From: G965195345 sp965277625
Lineage (GTDB): Bacteria > Pseudomonadota > Gammaproteobacteria > CAKMZV01
Reading direction: 5' to 3'
NCBI GenBank assembly: GCA_965277625.1
Contig: OZ255827.1
Coordinates: 1,736,001-1,800,000 of the forward strand
Length of the DNA stretch: 64,000 bases
In this document: positions 34,489 through 43,229 of the stretch, piece by piece
Numbering within the stretch: the stretch's first letter is position 1
Layout of the letters: every line of letters starts with the position of its first letter
Position numbers and translations under genes: made by a program
The notes under the pieces: model-generated
The model's input: the letters and a program-made list of their open reading frames with translations, nothing else
Database searches by the model: none
Told to the model about the DNA's origin: nothing

Positions 34489-35493
34489 TCAGCCGTTAAG
34501 CCCACTCTGAGGAGTCAATGATTGTGCAAAATACCGCATCCAGTTTCCACCCATGATTTTGGCGGAGTCTTCTGCCCCAATACCATGATCAACCATGGCC
34601 GATTGCAAATGCGCAAAATCAGCCACTCTGCTAAACCATTTAGGCGGCGCTGGCCAGCCACTCTGATCTTTTGAACCTTCACCGTAGTCCATCTCTTTGG
34701 TCCAGTGGCCATTCCGCATATACTCAACAACCGCAACTTCTCTGCCTTGACAAATATCTGTGCCAATGGCGATGGTGTCAACACCGATTAAATCGATCAA
34801 TCTTTTGATCTCATCCATGAGGTCACTGAGTTGACAATCTGAGGTGTTTTTTAGATGGAATGGATAAAAACTGAGACCGAAGATGCCGCCAGATTCTGCT
34901 AACAACTTCAACACATCATCGCCCTTATTTCTTAGAGCTGGTTGGAAATGCAAACTTTGTGCGTGACTAATGGTAATAGGTCTTTGTGAGGCTTCAATCG
35001 CCTCAATGGTCGCTTGTCTTGAGCTGTGAGACATATCGATGATCATACCCACACGATTCATTTCCTTGACCGCTGCGCGCCCGAACCGACTGAGACCTAT
35101 GTCGGCTTGTTCATAGCAACCGCCGCACAAATGCGACTGGTTATTGTAAGACAATTGCATCACACCAACGTTCAAGCGGCGATATAACTCAATCATATCG
35201 ATGTTATTTTCAATCGATGAACAGTTTTGAAAACCAAATACAACCCCTATCCGAGCATCATCCAACTTTGGCTCAAAACCATCCACAGACGTTGCAGGAT
35301 ATAACAAATCTGCATGGGCATCAAATAAGCGAAACCAATCACCCAACAGCGTCATAGTTTCATGAATATTTTCCCAAAATACCACAGTGACGTGGATGAT
35401 GTCTAAACCCGCATCGCGCGCTTCTTCAAAATAAGCTCGAGTGGGTAATGCATACTGCAACCCATCAACATAGACCGACTGTTTCTTTACCAT
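34489..35493 (-). CDS. M19 membrane-dipeptidase-like protein lacking part of the metal site
   Basis: A 334-residue TIM-barrel protein of the renal-dipeptidase (M19) family, shown by GVMQLSYNNQSHLCGGCYE, VGMIIDMSHSSRQ (His retained), ISHAQS (second His retained), SGGIFGLSF and the C-terminal IMGGNWMRYF. Classic members start with a DGHxD motif and have an EG motif supplying the bridging Glu. Here the first reads DGLQY and the second GFQNCSS, so three of the five usual zinc ligands appear changed. No signal peptide. It may bind one metal, do another reaction or be non-catalytic. First gene of its operon. Confidence 0.8.
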   Translation of the reverse strand: MVKKQSVYVDGLQYALPTRAYFEEARDAGLDIIHVTVVFWENIHETMTLLGDWFRLFDAHADLLYPATSVDGFEPKLDDARIGVVFGFQNCSSIENNIDMIELYRRLNVGVMQLSYNNQSHLCGGCYEQADIGLSRFGRAAVKEMNRVGMIIDMSHSSRQATIEAIEASQRPITISHAQSLHFQPALRNKGDDVLKLLAESGGIFGLSFYPFHLKNTSDCQLSDLMDEIKRLIDLIGVDTIAIGTDICQGREVAVVEYMRNGHWTKEMDYGEGSKDQSGWPAPPKWFSRVADFAHLQSAMVDHGIGAEDSAKIMGGNWMRYFAQSLTPQSGLNG

Positions 35494-35729
35494 AGTATTC
35501 TCAATATAATAATTTTGTAACGATCATGAAATCACAGATAGATGGAGTGCCCTTCAATGACAGCCCAATAAAACCGTTAAATTTTAATTCCATTTGCTCT
35601 TCATTATCCATGATATTTTTTTAACAGATTTGAGTTTATGTCCTGAACCGATCAATTCCCCCAAAATGCGTACCGCTTTAGCTTTGCTCTTGCTCAGCGA
35701 AGAACAATGGCAGGGCTTTCACTACTGCT

Positions 35730-36860
35730 TTACAGAGGGCCTTTTAAGGCCAAAGCCACATCTTGCCAGCTGTTTACTCGGTAATCCATATCATCTTTGT
35801 GCGGATCATATTCTCTTGCATGGTCCATGGCGGACTTCATACTAATCACATCATTAGGTTGATAATAAAAAGTGTTATTTCTATGGGTCTTTAGAAACTC
35901 TGGCGTGATAATTGGAATCCGACAATAACAAAATTGCATCACTTTAAGCGTGTCCGTGAAGGTCTCAGCGCCCTGAGACCATGCTCGACAATTGAGCCCT
36001 GCGTCTGCATGTTGAACGTAAGGAATGGTGGTTTCAAAAGGCACCTCACCATACATGGTCACATTTTCTTTGTCGATCATGTCTATGGGGCCGAGGTAAT
36101 GGAAATGCCAATCAGGACATTGATCTGGGGCTTGGCGCAGAAAATCATAATCAATGTCACCCACGCCCACAAAAACGGCATTTTTTTGTTTTGACTTGGG
36201 ATAAGGGGATGGATTTTTTTGATCAAACAAAGCCTTCTCAATACCATGATAATCGAGTGAAACCGAAGCTTCAGTGTTTAGAGCTTGTAATTTCTTTTGT
36301 AGCGCCGCATTGGTGCAACTGACAAAATCAAAATCTTGCATGTGATCCTGTTGAAATGCTTTAGTATCGGAATGTACCCTAAGCACATCCAAATCATCTG
36401 AAACGCGATAAACATAGCGTGCGCTTTGATTCACTTGTTTAAACTGAGGCATGAGTTCCAATGATGGCGTGCTTTCAAAAATAATCAAATCGGCTGATTT
36501 TACAAAGTCCGTGCTTTCACCCAATATCAATTGCTGAGTACGCATCACTGGGGCAAATAACAATCGCGTTAGTTGCCCCAACCATTTTTGCTTGAACGCT
36601 TTGGTTAGATCAACTTTGTGCCATTGGGTATAGTGCACATACGAAAAAAAATTGGGTTTTTTTTCGATCAATTGATGCTTTTCATCTAACAACCCATACT
36701 GTAGTCGGTTGTCTTTGTTAAGACGAGAAATTAGGCTGACTGGCGATGTGAAAAATAATACTTGCCAGCCCATTTGATGAAAAGCGTTGGCCACCCAAAA
36801 AAAACCAGTACGTCTTTTTTGATCAAAATAATGGGGCGTGATCAGTACAACCTTTTTCAT
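35730..36860 (-). CDS. GumK-like (GT70) glycosyltransferase, probable glucuronosyltransferase
   Basis: A 376-residue GT-B-like glycosyltransferase. The N-terminus VVLITPHYFDQKRRTGFFWVANAF and the central YRVSDDLDVLRVH resemble GumK, the xanthan glucuronosyltransferase. A C-terminal nucleotide-sugar half holds FVGVGDIDYDFL and GAETFTDTLKVMQF. No signal peptide; likely a membrane-associated cytoplasmic enzyme. It lies 10 nt after the preceding glycosyltransferase, and UDP-GlcA is supplied by ugd upstream. The family call rests on a few motifs, so the donor is an inference. Confidence 0.6.
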   Translation of the reverse strand: MKKVVLITPHYFDQKRRTGFFWVANAFHQMGWQVLFFTSPVSLISRLNKDNRLQYGLLDEKHQLIEKKPNFFSYVHYTQWHKVDLTKAFKQKWLGQLTRLLFAPVMRTQQLILGESTDFVKSADLIIFESTPSLELMPQFKQVNQSARYVYRVSDDLDVLRVHSDTKAFQQDHMQDFDFVSCTNAALQKKLQALNTEASVSLDYHGIEKALFDQKNPSPYPKSKQKNAVFVGVGDIDYDFLRQAPDQCPDWHFHYLGPIDMIDKENVTMYGEVPFETTIPYVQHADAGLNCRAWSQGAETFTDTLKVMQFCYCRIPIITPEFLKTHRNNTFYYQPNDVISMKSAMDHAREYDPHKDDMDYRVNSWQDVALALKGPL

Positions 36861-36870
36861 GACGAACCCT

Positions 36871-37983
36871 TCATCTTCTAACAGCTTTTGCTAAGGCGCG
36901 CAAAAATTTTGAAGCCTGAGGGTATTTGTGAACATCAGTGACCATGCCTTCAGGATTAAAGGCAAATTTTTTGGCCGTTTCAGGGGGATAGAAATATTTA
37001 TCTTGGCAAGCTTTTACATAAAATTCTTCAAAACTGTCGGCCATTTTAGCCACCGTTAGAGTTGATTGGTAAGCGTGTTTTGACATCTCTATGCGTTCTT
37101 CTTCGCTTTTTGAAAAATGCTGTTTTAACTGACTTAATGCCTCAGAATAAGTTGAAGCCACATAACCATTTTCACCATCTGTGATGAATTCAGCCATAAA
37201 ACCATTGGGTGAAACAATGGCAGGTGTGCCACTCGCCATGGATTCGTGTATTGCATTGGCACAAGGTTCTATCCAATTTACAATGTAAAAAAGGAGCGCT
37301 GATTCTCTGAGCAATTTCGCTTTAATCTCGCCGTCAATCATTCCGCAAGGATGTACGAATTTATTAAACTTTTGTGGGCTTAATAAAATATCAGGCGTCC
37401 AAGCTTTTGGCGATTTGAGCAGGTCACCCCCTGCGAGTTTAAGCGTGATTTGCCCATCGATTGCCAGACTGATGGCCGATGAAGCATTTTTCGCCCACCA
37501 GTTCAGTAGCGCCAAATAAAGCATTTGTGGTTTTTTGTCTTCCGAATACTGATAAGCGGTTCGGTCCACCCCCCCATAAACATACATGCTTTGTTGCGCA
37601 CCGTGGGCTTTTGCATGGAGACTGCTAACAAACAAGGTGTTTGGACAATATTCTACGCCTGCTTTACCATTACAACCTTCGGTGAATAAATACGGCTTGG
37701 TCGGTAATTTCGCCGTTGCTGAAAGATGGTTGGGGTGGCGAAAAAAATGAACCACATCAATGAAATCTGGAATGACGTCATCAATACTTTCATGGGATTC
37801 TGGCGGGCGAATCCATTTGATTTTTGGATTTTCTTTAAAAATGAGACTATCACGATGAACCATCAAAAAAACATCATGGTCACGAGATGACAGTTCATTG
37901 GCCAACCAATACATTTTTCTTTGCGTGCCGCCATAGCCATTAGGTGGCACAAAGGTATCTTTATAAATTAAAAGTATTTTCAT
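36871..37983 (-). CDS. Glycosyltransferase, GT4-like
   Basis: A 370-residue GT-B glycosyltransferase. The N-terminus KILLIYKDTFVPPNGYGGTQRKMYWLANEL is typical of GT4 acceptor-binding loops. The C-terminal donor domain contains ESMASGTPAIVSPNGFMAEFI and DGENGYVAST, with the usual E-x7-E-type region. It overlaps the ATP-grasp gene by 4 nt. ATG 37983 is used because an upstream extension reads through the neighbour. Sugar specificity unknown. Confidence 0.8.
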   Translation of the reverse strand: MKILLIYKDTFVPPNGYGGTQRKMYWLANELSSRDHDVFLMVHRDSLIFKENPKIKWIRPPESHESIDDVIPDFIDVVHFFRHPNHLSATAKLPTKPYLFTEGCNGKAGVEYCPNTLFVSSLHAKAHGAQQSMYVYGGVDRTAYQYSEDKKPQMLYLALLNWWAKNASSAISLAIDGQITLKLAGGDLLKSPKAWTPDILLSPQKFNKFVHPCGMIDGEIKAKLLRESALLFYIVNWIEPCANAIHESMASGTPAIVSPNGFMAEFITDGENGYVASTYSEALSQLKQHFSKSEEERIEMSKHAYQSTLTVAKMADSFEEFYVKACQDKYFYPPETAKKFAFNPEGMVTDVHKYPQASKFLRALAKAVRR

Positions 37984-38963
37984 GCGACTTGTTTGATTTT
38001 TGATGGATCGATTTTCGATAAATCCACCCATGAGCCCATTTGTTGATCCCATTTAAAAGGTGTAATAATATCGAAGCCACCGCCTTGATAAAAGGTTAAC
38101 TCACCAAAATAAATGCGATTCTCAATCGAGTACAGATCAACGCGTACATATACGAAAGGCGCTGAGAGTTTCCTCGCAATCTCTAACAGGGCATCTAAAT
38201 TTTGGGGTTTTTCTTTTGACTCAGTTGAATTGATTGAATCACCGTATTGTGTTCTTTTGGCCTTTGAGGCCCACACTACAGGCAGGTGGTTCCAATCACA
38301 ATCATATATATCACGTTTGCTGTCACCTTCTCTATCAGAAGTGACATAAATAATTTTTGGTTCACCGTGAAAACAATGGAACTTGTAATCATTAGGTAAT
38401 GTCCCATTTTTATTCAACAGCAATTTTTCAACCACTATGCCCGGTTTAAGGTTTTTATAAGGCCATTCCTTGGTTTTAGTATAATAATTACGATTAAGCC
38501 ACTTTTGCATTTCTTTATATTTTTCCAACCAATTGACGGTCAATTTATCCCTGACAATAAAATAAGAGCCACTGTCATGACTGGCTTTTATGATGACGGG
38601 CGCCTCTGGCAAACACGCCTGATTGATGGAATGAGGGTTGTCTGTGTAATGCAATAATTCAATTAAATATGAATCCCCAATCGTTTTACTAACATAAGAT
38701 CTGGCTTCATACTTATCCGCACAAATCGCATACAAAGGATCACGCACATGGATCTTCATCCATTGAATTTTTTCATTTAACGTCCCAACTTTTTTAAAGT
38801 TTAAAGCATAACCGTGTGCTCTTTTAAATTGAAGGTTTATCAGCACCTTTGTAGGCAGGCAATGGAATAGGAAAAAAAAATACAGGGCTTTAAAAGGCGC
38901 GCCAATCGTTTGGAGTATGGGATGAGCATAATATATTTTTTTCAAAATAAAATGAACTTGCAT
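37980..38963 (-). CDS. TupA-like ATP-grasp protein
   Basis: A 327-residue protein of the ATP-grasp TupA type, named from teichuronopeptide synthesis. LNEKIQWMKIHVRDPLYAICADKYEAR (residues ~60-85) is the hallmark opening, followed by VIIKASHDSGS, PGIVVEKLLL, DYKFHCFHGEPKIIYVTSDR and FVYVRVDLYSIENRIYFGELTFYQGGG, which carries the expected metal/ATP acids. ATP-grasp enzymes usually make amide or ester bonds through acyl phosphates. ATG 38963 is used. It lies 2 nt after the HAD gene and overlaps the GT4 gene by 4 nt. Confidence 0.8.
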   Translation of the reverse strand: MQVHFILKKIYYAHPILQTIGAPFKALYFFFLFHCLPTKVLINLQFKRAHGYALNFKKVGTLNEKIQWMKIHVRDPLYAICADKYEARSYVSKTIGDSYLIELLHYTDNPHSINQACLPEAPVIIKASHDSGSYFIVRDKLTVNWLEKYKEMQKWLNRNYYTKTKEWPYKNLKPGIVVEKLLLNKNGTLPNDYKFHCFHGEPKIIYVTSDREGDSKRDIYDCDWNHLPVVWASKAKRTQYGDSINSTESKEKPQNLDALLEIARKLSAPFVYVRVDLYSIENRIYFGELTFYQGGGFDIITPFKWDQQMGSWVDLSKIDPSKIKQVA

Positions 38964-38965
38964 AC

Positions 38966-39628
38966 TTACCACCAGATCGGTTGATGCTTGTCTATCCAAG
39001 CGGGCAATGATTTATGACTTTTTTTGTTCAAAACAACAAACGTCTGATCGGCTAAATTGAACAGAGGCAGGTCACTGACACTGTCTGAGTAAACGACTAT
39101 TTGAGATCGATCATAGGATTCAATGTCTATTGTTTTTTGTAAGAAGGTGATTTTTTCTTCACCAATACAATCTACTGTTTCAAATGCACCCTGACATATA
39201 TCCTTTTTATAGGCTAAGTTTGTACAGACCAATTCAATATCAAATTGATTAGTGAAAAATTGTAAATAATCATAATACCCTGCTGAAACTATGATGACCC
39301 GATCGGCTTTTGCTAAATGTTCTTTAAGGTAAACCATCGTATCTGAAATTAAATTGGGGCAGATTTGCTCATCATGAAATTGCTGCGAAACCTGTCTGAT
39401 TTCTGCTCTTGTGAAACCTGACAATGTTTTCAATTTAATGCTTTTCCCATAACTTTTTTTAATGCCCAGAATTTTGAACATTAAAAAATCAACGACCCTT
39501 GCATAAAAGTTAAAGAGAAGCCAGCGAGTGTGGCATTTTTTTTGGCCAAAGTACTTAACAAATGCATCAGCCGATTGAAATGATACGAGCGTTTCACAAA
39601 AATCAAACAACACCAAATTTTTCATCAT
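38966..39628 (-). CDS. HAD-family phosphatase (DFCET variant)
   Basis: A 220-residue HAD phosphatase. Motif I reads LFDFCETL instead of DxDxT, so the general-acid Asp is replaced by Cys; motif II region is IIVSAGY, and motif III/IV is VVYSDSVSDLPLF. The opening with FQSADAFV is shared by HAD proteins of capsule loci, including the kind encoded by Cj1435 of Campylobacter jejuni. It begins inside the aminotransferase stop (TAATG), giving strong coupling. Likely removes a phosphate from an intermediate made by its neighbour. Confidence 0.8.
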   Translation of the reverse strand: MMKNLVLFDFCETLVSFQSADAFVKYFGQKKCHTRWLLFNFYARVVDFLMFKILGIKKSYGKSIKLKTLSGFTRAEIRQVSQQFHDEQICPNLISDTMVYLKEHLAKADRVIIVSAGYYDYLQFFTNQFDIELVCTNLAYKKDICQGAFETVDCIGEEKITFLQKTIDIESYDRSQIVVYSDSVSDLPLFNLADQTFVVLNKKSHKSLPAWIDKHQPIWW

Positions 39629-40707
39629 TATTTGGGGAAATAATAGCAACTCAAAGTTGCTTCTAATTGTTCCATTTTTTTCATCGTACCTAAGGTGATG
39701 CGGACGAAATCCGAAAAGCCTTCAATGTGCTTAAAATCCCTAATAAAAACGTTTTGGGCGTTTAAAAGCGTGATCAATTGATCTTTATTGCCTTGAATAA
39801 CTTTAATGAATACAAAATTGCCATGTCCAGCATAAATTTGCAGTTTGTCTTTATACTTACCTTGGATGCACTTGATTAAAAAACTTTTTGATTGATCGAT
39901 CTTTTCAACGTATTCATTCATGTAATCGATGTCTTTCAACGCTGCTAATGCCGCTACTTGAGCCGGCATACTGACGCTCTTCGCGTTTCGCACTAAATTG
40001 ATTTTTTTAATGTTCTCACTGTCTGATAAAACATATCCCATACGAAGTGATGCAAGACCGAATGCTTTTGAAAATGTCCTGGTAATGATTAGATTTTTAT
40101 ATTTTTTAATAAGCTCTGACGCACTGTTCTTGCCAAATTCATAATATGCCTCATCAACAAGATAATGACAGTGGGGGGTTGCTTTTAATAGCATTTCGAT
40201 GTCCTTGACAGAAACCATCATACCTGTGGGATTGTTCGGATTACAAAGATACACCATCGACGCTTTAACCGAATGTACTCGGTCAATTAAAGATTGTATA
40301 TTAAGGTTTTCCCACGGTTCACTAACGTTAAAAAAGTCTATTTTCAAATCATTGCTCTCGACCACAATACGAAAATTGTCATACGTTGGTCCGACCATAA
40401 TAACCGCATCACCACTTTGGCACATGACCTTGACTATATACTCATGGGCACCATCTGATCCGTTAAAATATTGTACGCATTGAACATTAATCGAAGCATA
40501 GATTGATAACTGTTTTAACAGTTCATCATTATTCGCATCAGGGTACCAATTCAGCGGATAATGACTAATAAAATCAATCAAACTTTCTTTGACTCGGGGT
40601 GAAGGGCTAATGTCCGATTCATTCCAATCAAGTTTTGCAACACTCGACTTATCTTGAATTTCCCATGCCTTGTGTGAAGTAAGAGAGTAGGGTTTAAATG
40701 GATTCAT
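39628..40707 (-). CDS. HisC-like PLP-dependent aminotransferase in glycan locus
   Basis: A 359-residue fold-type I aminotransferase related to histidinol-phosphate aminotransferase. KLDWNESDISPSP near residue 25, NPNNPTGM near 155, VDEAYYEF near 185 and the PLP lysine in TRTFSKAFGLASLRMGY near 212 are visible. Its place at the head of aminotransferase-HAD-ATP-grasp-glycosyltransferase genes, not the his operon, suggests a glycan role. In C. jejuni, capsule homologue Cj1437 makes serinol phosphate from dihydroxyacetone phosphate. It could still supply HisC activity, as no other hisC is in the window. Confidence 0.8.
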   Translation of the reverse strand: MNPFKPYSLTSHKAWEIQDKSSVAKLDWNESDISPSPRVKESLIDFISHYPLNWYPDANNDELLKQLSIYASINVQCVQYFNGSDGAHEYIVKVMCQSGDAVIMVGPTYDNFRIVVESNDLKIDFFNVSEPWENLNIQSLIDRVHSVKASMVYLCNPNNPTGMMVSVKDIEMLLKATPHCHYLVDEAYYEFGKNSASELIKKYKNLIITRTFSKAFGLASLRMGYVLSDSENIKKINLVRNAKSVSMPAQVAALAALKDIDYMNEYVEKIDQSKSFLIKCIQGKYKDKLQIYAGHGNFVFIKVIQGNKDQLITLLNAQNVFIRDFKHIEGFSDFVRITLGTMKKMEQLEATLSCYYFPK

Positions 40708-40933
40708 AACACAATCTACTTATTATTTGAATTTCTGGTTGATTAAACAGTCATTGATGATCAAATATTTTCATCCACAACTAACGAGGGCATCACAAGC
40801 GTCCAATCTACCCGTTTTTCGGTCGTAACAAAGCCGTGCATTATAAATGGAGAAATACTGTCAGATAAACTTTCTATTCGGGTGTTTTTAAATAACGGCC
40901 AATGTACATAAAATCAGGTGTCATGGTATCTAT

Positions 40934-41968
40934 TCAATGCTCTAAATTTATACCATAATAGCGACAATACCAATGAACAAACTGCTCGATGCCATAGTCT
41001 ATGGACGTTGATGGTCTGTAGCCAACTGCATTTTCTAAGGCCGAACAATCAGCGCTGGTTGCATGTACATCGCCTTTTTGCATGGGCAAGAGGTTGCGGA
41101 TGGCAATTTTACCGACTTTCTCCTCTATTGTTTTAATATAAACATCTAACTTAACTGGGTTGTTATTCCCAATATTATAAATTCTAAAAGGCGCGTTACT
41201 GCTAGAGGGGTCCGGATTGTTGCTGTCCCAATCAGCATTGGGTTGGGCAGGCTGATTGCTGGCTCTTATAACGCCCTCTGTGATATCATCGATATAGGTG
41301 AAATCTCTTAGGTGATCACCATTATTGAACACATCAATCGGCTTTTCTTCTATGATGTTTTTGGTGAACTTAAATAAGGCCATATCCGGTCGACCCCAAG
41401 GCCCGTAAACTGTGAAAAATCTCAATCCTGTTGTCGGCAAAGCATAGAGATGGCTGTAACTGTGCGCCATCACTTCATTAGATATTTTGGATGCCGCATA
41501 GAGTTGCAGGGGGTGGTTAACACTATGGTGTTCACTAAACGGCATGGTCGTGTTTGCGCCATACACACTGCTTGAGCTCGCATAAGTTAAATGGGCAATG
41601 CCATTTTGACGACAAGCCTCTAAGACATTCAAAAAACCAACAACGTTACTTTCAATGTACGAACGGGGATTTATTAGAGAGTATCGCACGCCTGCTTGAG
41701 CGGCCAAGTGGATAACTTTTTTAATTTTATGTTCAGCAAAACATCGATCAACCGCTGCATGATCGGCAAGATTTGATTGGTCGAAGAAAAACGCTTTTTG
41801 GTGTTTTTGCGCAAATTCGGATAAATCTTTGATACGATCTTGTTTGAGTTTTACATCGTAGTAATCATTCAAAACATCCAAACCGACAACCGTTTCACCT
41901 CTCTCTAATAATTGTTTGGCAACATGATAGCCAATAAAGCCTGCAGCGCCTGTCACTAAGATGGTCAT
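40934..41968 (-). CDS. UDP-glucuronate 4-epimerase-like NAD-dependent epimerase
   Basis: A 344-residue extended SDR. The Rossmann GAAGFIGYHVA is at residues 7-17, the catalytic YAASK near residue 155, and SSSSVYG precedes it. RPDMALFKFTKNIIEEKPI and DHLRDFTYIDDI are typical of UDP-GlcA 4-epimerases (LpsL/Cap1J type), which make UDP-galacturonate. It lies between ugd upstream, which would make its substrate, and the glycan assembly genes downstream. Some homologues epimerise other sugars. Confidence 0.85.
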   Translation of the reverse strand: MTILVTGAAGFIGYHVAKQLLERGETVVGLDVLNDYYDVKLKQDRIKDLSEFAQKHQKAFFFDQSNLADHAAVDRCFAEHKIKKVIHLAAQAGVRYSLINPRSYIESNVVGFLNVLEACRQNGIAHLTYASSSSVYGANTTMPFSEHHSVNHPLQLYAASKISNEVMAHSYSHLYALPTTGLRFFTVYGPWGRPDMALFKFTKNIIEEKPIDVFNNGDHLRDFTYIDDITEGVIRASNQPAQPNADWDSNNPDPSSSNAPFRIYNIGNNNPVKLDVYIKTIEEKVGKIAIRNLLPMQKGDVHATSADCSALENAVGYRPSTSIDYGIEQFVHWYCRYYGINLEH

Positions 41969-42031
41969 GTTTTTATTTTGTTTTCGATTAGGGGTTTAAC
42001 TTTAAGATGATTAAGTAATGTGATAAATGGA

Positions 42032-43198
42032 TCAACTTTCACCAAATAAATCTCGAGTATAGACTTTATCCATAACATCTTTGATTTCATCAGAAAGGCG
42101 ATTACAAATAATCACATCTGATTGTTTTTTAAAATCATCCAATGATGTGATCACTTTGGAATTGAAAAATTCGCTTTCTTGCAAAGTGGGTTCATACACA
42201 ATTACCTCTATGCCTTTGGCTTTAATGCGTTTCATAATGCCTTGAATGGCAGATGCGCGGAAATTATCAGAATTTTGTTTCATCACCAAACGGTAAATGC
42301 CAACCTTTTGGGGATTTCTCTTCAGAATTTGATCCGCAATGAATTGCTTACGAGTTTGGTTCGCTGCAACAATGGCATCGATGAGGTTATTGGGAACATC
42401 GCTATAATTTGCCATCAGTTGTTTGGTATCCTTTGGCAAACAATAGCCACCGTATCCAAAAGATGGATTATTGTAGCCTGCACCTATGCGCGAATCTAAG
42501 CAAACCCCCTTAATGATTTCACGTGTTTTCAAATCATGGACTTCACAAAAACTATCTAACTCATTGAAATATGCGACGCGCATGGCAAGATAGGTATTAG
42601 AAAACAGCTTAATCGCTTCTGCTTCTGTTGAATCGGTATATAAAATGTCAATGTCTTTTTTTATGGCACCTTGCACCAGTAATTGTGCAAATTGCTCAGC
42701 GCGTTCAGATTTTTCTCCAATGATGATTCTCGAAGGGTATAAATTATCTTGCAAAGCATGCCCTTCTCGCAAAAACTCGGGTGAGAAAATAATATTTTCA
42801 CTGTTAAACTGCGCCCTGACTTTTCGTACATAGCCCACAGGAACCGTTGATTTTATGACAATCACTGCTTTGGGATTGATTGCCTGAGTGGCTTGAATGG
42901 TGGTTTCAATGGATTGGGTATTAAAATAATTCTCGACAGGGTCATAATCTGTTGGCGTAGCAATGACCACAAAAGTAGCGCCAGTCAATGCCTCTACAGA
43001 GTCTAAGGTGGCTTTGAAGGTCAAAGATTTTTCCTTTAAAAATCGTTCAACTTCTGCATCAACAATTGGACTTTCGCCGCGATTCAGCTGGTCTATTTTC
43101 TCAGGGTCAATATCAAGGGCCACAACTTCATTATGCTGAGCCAATATCATCGACATGGACAATCCGACATAGCCCGTCCCAACCACTGCTATTTTCAT
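42032..43198 (-). CDS. ugd: UDP-glucose 6-dehydrogenase
   Basis: A 388-residue NAD-dependent enzyme making UDP-glucuronate from UDP-glucose. The N-terminal Rossmann GTGYVGLSMS is at residues 7-16, FSPEFLREG near 140, and the nucleophilic Cys in YGGYCLPKDTKQL near 250. This is the short form (388 residues) common in Gram-negative capsule and LPS loci. Its neighbours galU and the 4-epimerase give a complete path UDP-Glc, UDP-GlcA, UDP-GalA. Confidence 0.95.
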   Translation of the reverse strand: MKIAVVGTGYVGLSMSMILAQHNEVVALDIDPEKIDQLNRGESPIVDAEVERFLKEKSLTFKATLDSVEALTGATFVVIATPTDYDPVENYFNTQSIETTIQATQAINPKAVIVIKSTVPVGYVRKVRAQFNSENIIFSPEFLREGHALQDNLYPSRIIIGEKSERAEQFAQLLVQGAIKKDIDILYTDSTEAEAIKLFSNTYLAMRVAYFNELDSFCEVHDLKTREIIKGVCLDSRIGAGYNNPSFGYGGYCLPKDTKQLMANYSDVPNNLIDAIVAANQTRKQFIADQILKRNPQKVGIYRLVMKQNSDNFRASAIQGIMKRIKAKGIEVIVYEPTLQESEFFNSKVITSLDDFKKQSDVIICNRLSDEIKDVMDKVYTRDLFGES

Positions 43199-43229
43199 CG
43201 GTTTACATCCATTAAAAGAATAGAATAAT

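Noticed and set aside
35594..35845. 83-codon forward frame overlapping the end of the GT70-like gene
   Set aside because: Antisense to a well-supported gene with no ribosome-binding site or domain; likely chance.
39628..40707. Assigning the HisC-like aminotransferase as hisC of the his operon
   Set aside because: It lies about 8 kb upstream of hisB, in the glycan gene block and coupled to a HAD gene, so the symbol is not justified by context; HisC activity remains possible.
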